Positions 62,801-64,000 of a stretch of DNA of 64,000 nt are shown piece after piece. A program made the position numbers and the translations under genes. A model generated the notes under the pieces. It was given only the letters and a program-made list of their open reading frames with translations, made no database searches and had not been told where the DNA came from. The stretch is from Paenibacillus silvestris (GTDB lineage Bacteria > Bacillota > Bacilli > Paenibacillales > NBRC-103111), in assembly GCF_009882985.1 (NCBI RefSeq), contig NZ_WTUZ01000010.1, positions 1,107,881-1,171,880 of the forward strand. Reading direction: 5' to 3'. The first letter of the stretch is position 1. Each line of letters opens with the position of its first letter.

Positions 62801-64000
62801 TCATCCGGTGTCAAATCCACGTGATACGTTTTGTCGATATATGGAACTGATTCATTGGGGGTTAACGCTTTGTCGTAGGCGTCTACGAATACTCTGTAAT
62901 CCCCTTGCGCTAGATTTTCCAATTTGAAACTAAGTCGACCCGTGACTTTATCATAAGTGTAATCCTTATAATCCACGTCATTGATTTTAACCGTTATTTT
63001 GTTCTCGTCTACCCCGGAGAGACTATCGGTAATCGTAGTCGAGAAATCAAGGGTATTACTGAATAAGCCTTCCGACGAAGGACTAGTTTCAGTAAACTCC
63101 GGACCGCTAGTATCCGTAACCTCGTCCGTATAAATAAATTTCATATCATCGAAATAGACCGTTCCGGAATATGCCGGCTTCGATTTTGTTGTCTCAACCA
63201 TATACAAATAGTTAAGCGTAATCGGTAACTTCCAGCCTTCAGGGAAAGGTACTTCCAAATACTTCCAACCAACCCAGTTAATATCGTCTGTTTCCGTTGT
63301 TAGGTCGAGCGTTTTATCCGCGCCGCCGGATGAATCTTTAAATATCGCCCTTAACCAAGGAGCCTTGCCGTCCCCGTATACCCAAATCCCGAATTTTTTC
63401 GGATAAACTTCAGTCTTATACGTGGAAAGCATTTGATCCGCAAGAGCATCGGACCATTTCGCACCCTTATACCAGTGCGGGATCCAGTTCAGCGTTCCGT
63501 TCGAATTTTTGTTTGTCCACTTACTAAGGTCATAATCCATTTTAAAGCTTTTGCTTCCCGAATGCTTAACCGCCGACGAGATGCTCAAGTACGGGCTTGT
63601 TCCTGCGCTTCCCGCATATTGGGAAACACTGTTAAAGCCGATTCCGCTTAGATGGTAACCTTCGATCGGGTACGTCTCGAAATTGTCGATGACCTGCTCT
63701 TTGATACCGACCGTAACTTGTGTTGTTAACGTCTTACCCGCAACCGTTGCCGTTAGCGTTGCCGTTCCGTTACTATCGTTAGATGTGACCAAACCGCTCT
63801 CGTTCACTGTACCGATACTGCCGGAAAGACTCCACGTTGCCACGGAAGGGTCGATGTAAACCTGGCCCCCGGTTGCATCGGTAGCAACAAATCCGAACTG
63901 CTTTTTCGCGTTATTGTTCATAACTACGTTGGTGCTCGTCAAAGCAAGGGTAGACACGGCATCCACGACCGACACTTTCGCGCTTCCTTTCACGTTGTCG
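59854..64000 (-). CDS. Large SLH-anchored surface protein with metallophosphoesterase and Ig-like domains, 5'-truncated by the window edge
   Basis: At least 1381 residues; the open frame continues past 64000 and no start is in the window. From the visible start: a bacterial Ig-like domain (Big_2 type, about 10-95), a carbohydrate-binding-like domain (about 100-290, DNFETYPIEGYHL to YFDDMKFIY), two further Ig-like modules to about 490, and a calcineurin-like phosphoesterase at about 505-710 with D512, GDIVDD (D539), GNHE (N574, H575), H642 and GHLHS (H685, H687). More Ig-like modules (DVTFSFKNG twice) follow, then three SLH domains in the last 180 residues (HWAKSDIYYL; DWYAPYVAW; ISSYAVEAVSF). 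It is anchored to the cell wall. Confidence 0.9.
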   Translation of the reverse strand, partial: DNVKGSAKVSVVDAVSTLALTSTNVVMNNNAKKQFGFVATDATGGQVYIDPSVATWSLSGSIGTVNESGLVTSNDSNGTATLTATVAGKTLTTQVTVGIKEQVIDNFETYPIEGYHLSGIGFNSVSQYAGSAGTSPYLSISSAVKHSGSKSFKMDYDLSKWTNKNSNGTLNWIPHWYKGAKWSDALADQMLSTYKTEVYPKKFGIWVYGDGKAPWLRAIFKDSSGGADKTLDLTTETDDINWVGWKYLEVPFPEGWKLPITLNYLYMVETTKSKPAYSGTVYFDDMKFIYTDEVTDTSGPEFTETSPSSEGLFSNTLDFSTTITDSLSGVDENKITVKINDVDYKDYTYDKVTGRLSFKLENLAQGDYRVFVDAYDKALTPNESVPYIDKTYHVDLTPDEEAPTLTDVTPTKDVMVKIPTPRVTFKLLDSKSQVDPQSISVKMNNIELPVYYDANTGWGYAEPTSDLANGEYALRINARDKAGNAMPTYKDQLTLASIPQPQDGDNFKISMIPDTQGNAFTDKLFAKVAADDTSLVMHMGDIVDDGSQLQYDQASGFVNKYFGDPGSKPFFVLAGNHEAFQNTLDIYYKKFGSPTMHFDYGDTLIIMLNSAYIQSLTLSDSTQFHWLEEVLKKNTKKNVIVYDHVITRDAFGTKHEMDPKDAAKYESILSNYKIEHPDADIYSIFGHLHSLQTWDVGGVKYIITGNGADKTYLPHSDGDLLGTGKMTVSGGKMKYTFDPLLTKVYIHNDAIISGKMNTVIGSQVQMDLFGDFREYPANYLTQINNRKLVGIDWKSSNEDVASVDTNGVITSKSSGTAIITATSGGKSNSVSVETIKPTDVNPVKLELSVPAETEVGDTFIPTIKATNAYGVGYALDAKDVTFSFKNGKAHLQEDGVIVADAEGDEEITVTFSGLNATAIAKIIAKPTPPPAPGKPVKIEMSVDPSIELGKQVIPTIKGTDAYGTVSEIDTKDVTFSFKNGFIVQENGMLIAKVVGEEEITAALDGLTAVAKVTIRPKADNDDDTNNGSSGSIPTAPPVGGKDEPVDLLKDSVVSSDLFAEFSKVKGQTKTFVGSDYKWTVRSEDITNPTGSDHFDLGVSLVNLAPVGKIMTPVQVSKSKVVLGLSLNQQGALPGKMTLETKAGKEQAGKKLFFYAVNSADQAPVLVSELTVGENGEVAIPFTTSTAAEYLLTSQKILDFKDADEHWAKSDIYYLTGKDIISGVSDNQFSPNNEITRGEFVKLIAGAAGVDVSAYTNSTFADVKSTDWYAPYVAWAEKNKVVNGIDAESFAPNAKISREQMAVILIRLTNLVGYKLESNVTPNQFGDEASISSYAVEAVSFAQQAGIINGLPNNRFAPAQSATRAEAAKMLATLLKAMEKKN

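Noticed and set aside
1-64000. CRISPR arrays, tRNA or rRNA genes, prophage or transposase genes
   Set aside because: I looked for regular direct repeats with unique spacers, tRNA-like cloverleaf ends, rRNA signatures and transposase motifs, and saw none. A covariance or profile search would be needed to exclude small or unusual ones.

Overview
The window looks like a chromosome segment of a Paenibacillus-type, endospore-forming Firmicute. Pointers are AGGAGG-type ribosome binding sites with frequent TTG and GTG starts, lipoprotein sugar-binding proteins, YesM/YesN-type two-component pairs, an LplA/LplB/LplC-type transporter, a GerA-family germinant receptor operon and an S-layer-homology (SLH) surface protein. 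I saw no rRNA, tRNA, CRISPR array, phage or insertion sequence. The assignment to genus level is inference.

Layout. 1-2.7 kb: the end of a family-5 (peptide/oligosaccharide) ABC transporter operon controlled by a cluster of LacI-type operators plus a cre-like site. 2.8-10.9 kb: a CUT2 (ribose/xylose-type) sugar ABC transporter followed by a response regulator, a sensor kinase and a second, membrane-anchored sugar-binding protein, probably a three-component sugar sensor. 11.4-12.1 kb: a DeoR regulator. 12.3-20 kb: an Lpl-type CUT1 locus with two paralogous binding lipoproteins, two permeases and a transmembrane AraC regulator. 20.7-22.3 kb: an FAD-dependent dehydrogenase. 22.4-28.3 kb: a MarR-controlled efflux operon (two membrane-fusion proteins, a DHA2 MFS pump, a secreted protein). 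29-36 kb: a sugar catabolic operon (isomerase of the L-fucose isomerase type, split transketolase, GlpK-like kinase, nucleoside hydrolase) with a divergent LacI repressor. 36-42 kb: a universal stress protein and a gerA-C-D-B-B germination operon. 42-45 kb: a 2-hydroxyacid dehydrogenase, an MFS transporter and an unknown protein. 45-55 kb: an unusual cation-related locus. 55-57 kb: Rrf2, SDR and TetR genes. 57-64 kb: three metallohydrolases, the last a very large SLH-anchored surface phosphoesterase cut by the window edge.

The most unusual locus is 45.3-54.7 kb. One probable operon holds kdpB, a PAS-PAS-GGDEF-EAL protein, kdpF, a second kdpB and a chemoreceptor. No kdpA or kdpC lies in the window. 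The first kdpB is preceded by a structured leader ending in an intrinsic terminator, and a CorA-like transporter with a small upstream ORF is divergent. This may be a repurposed Kdp pump tied to c-di-GMP and chemotaxis signalling. That is a hypothesis; only the gene content and order are seen directly.

Two families of dispersed non-coding repeats, each made of short mini-hairpins, lie in intergenic regions: three copies of about 280-320 bp and two copies of about 180 bp. The larger family always sits at the 3' end of a gene, oriented so that its terminator-like ends serve that gene.
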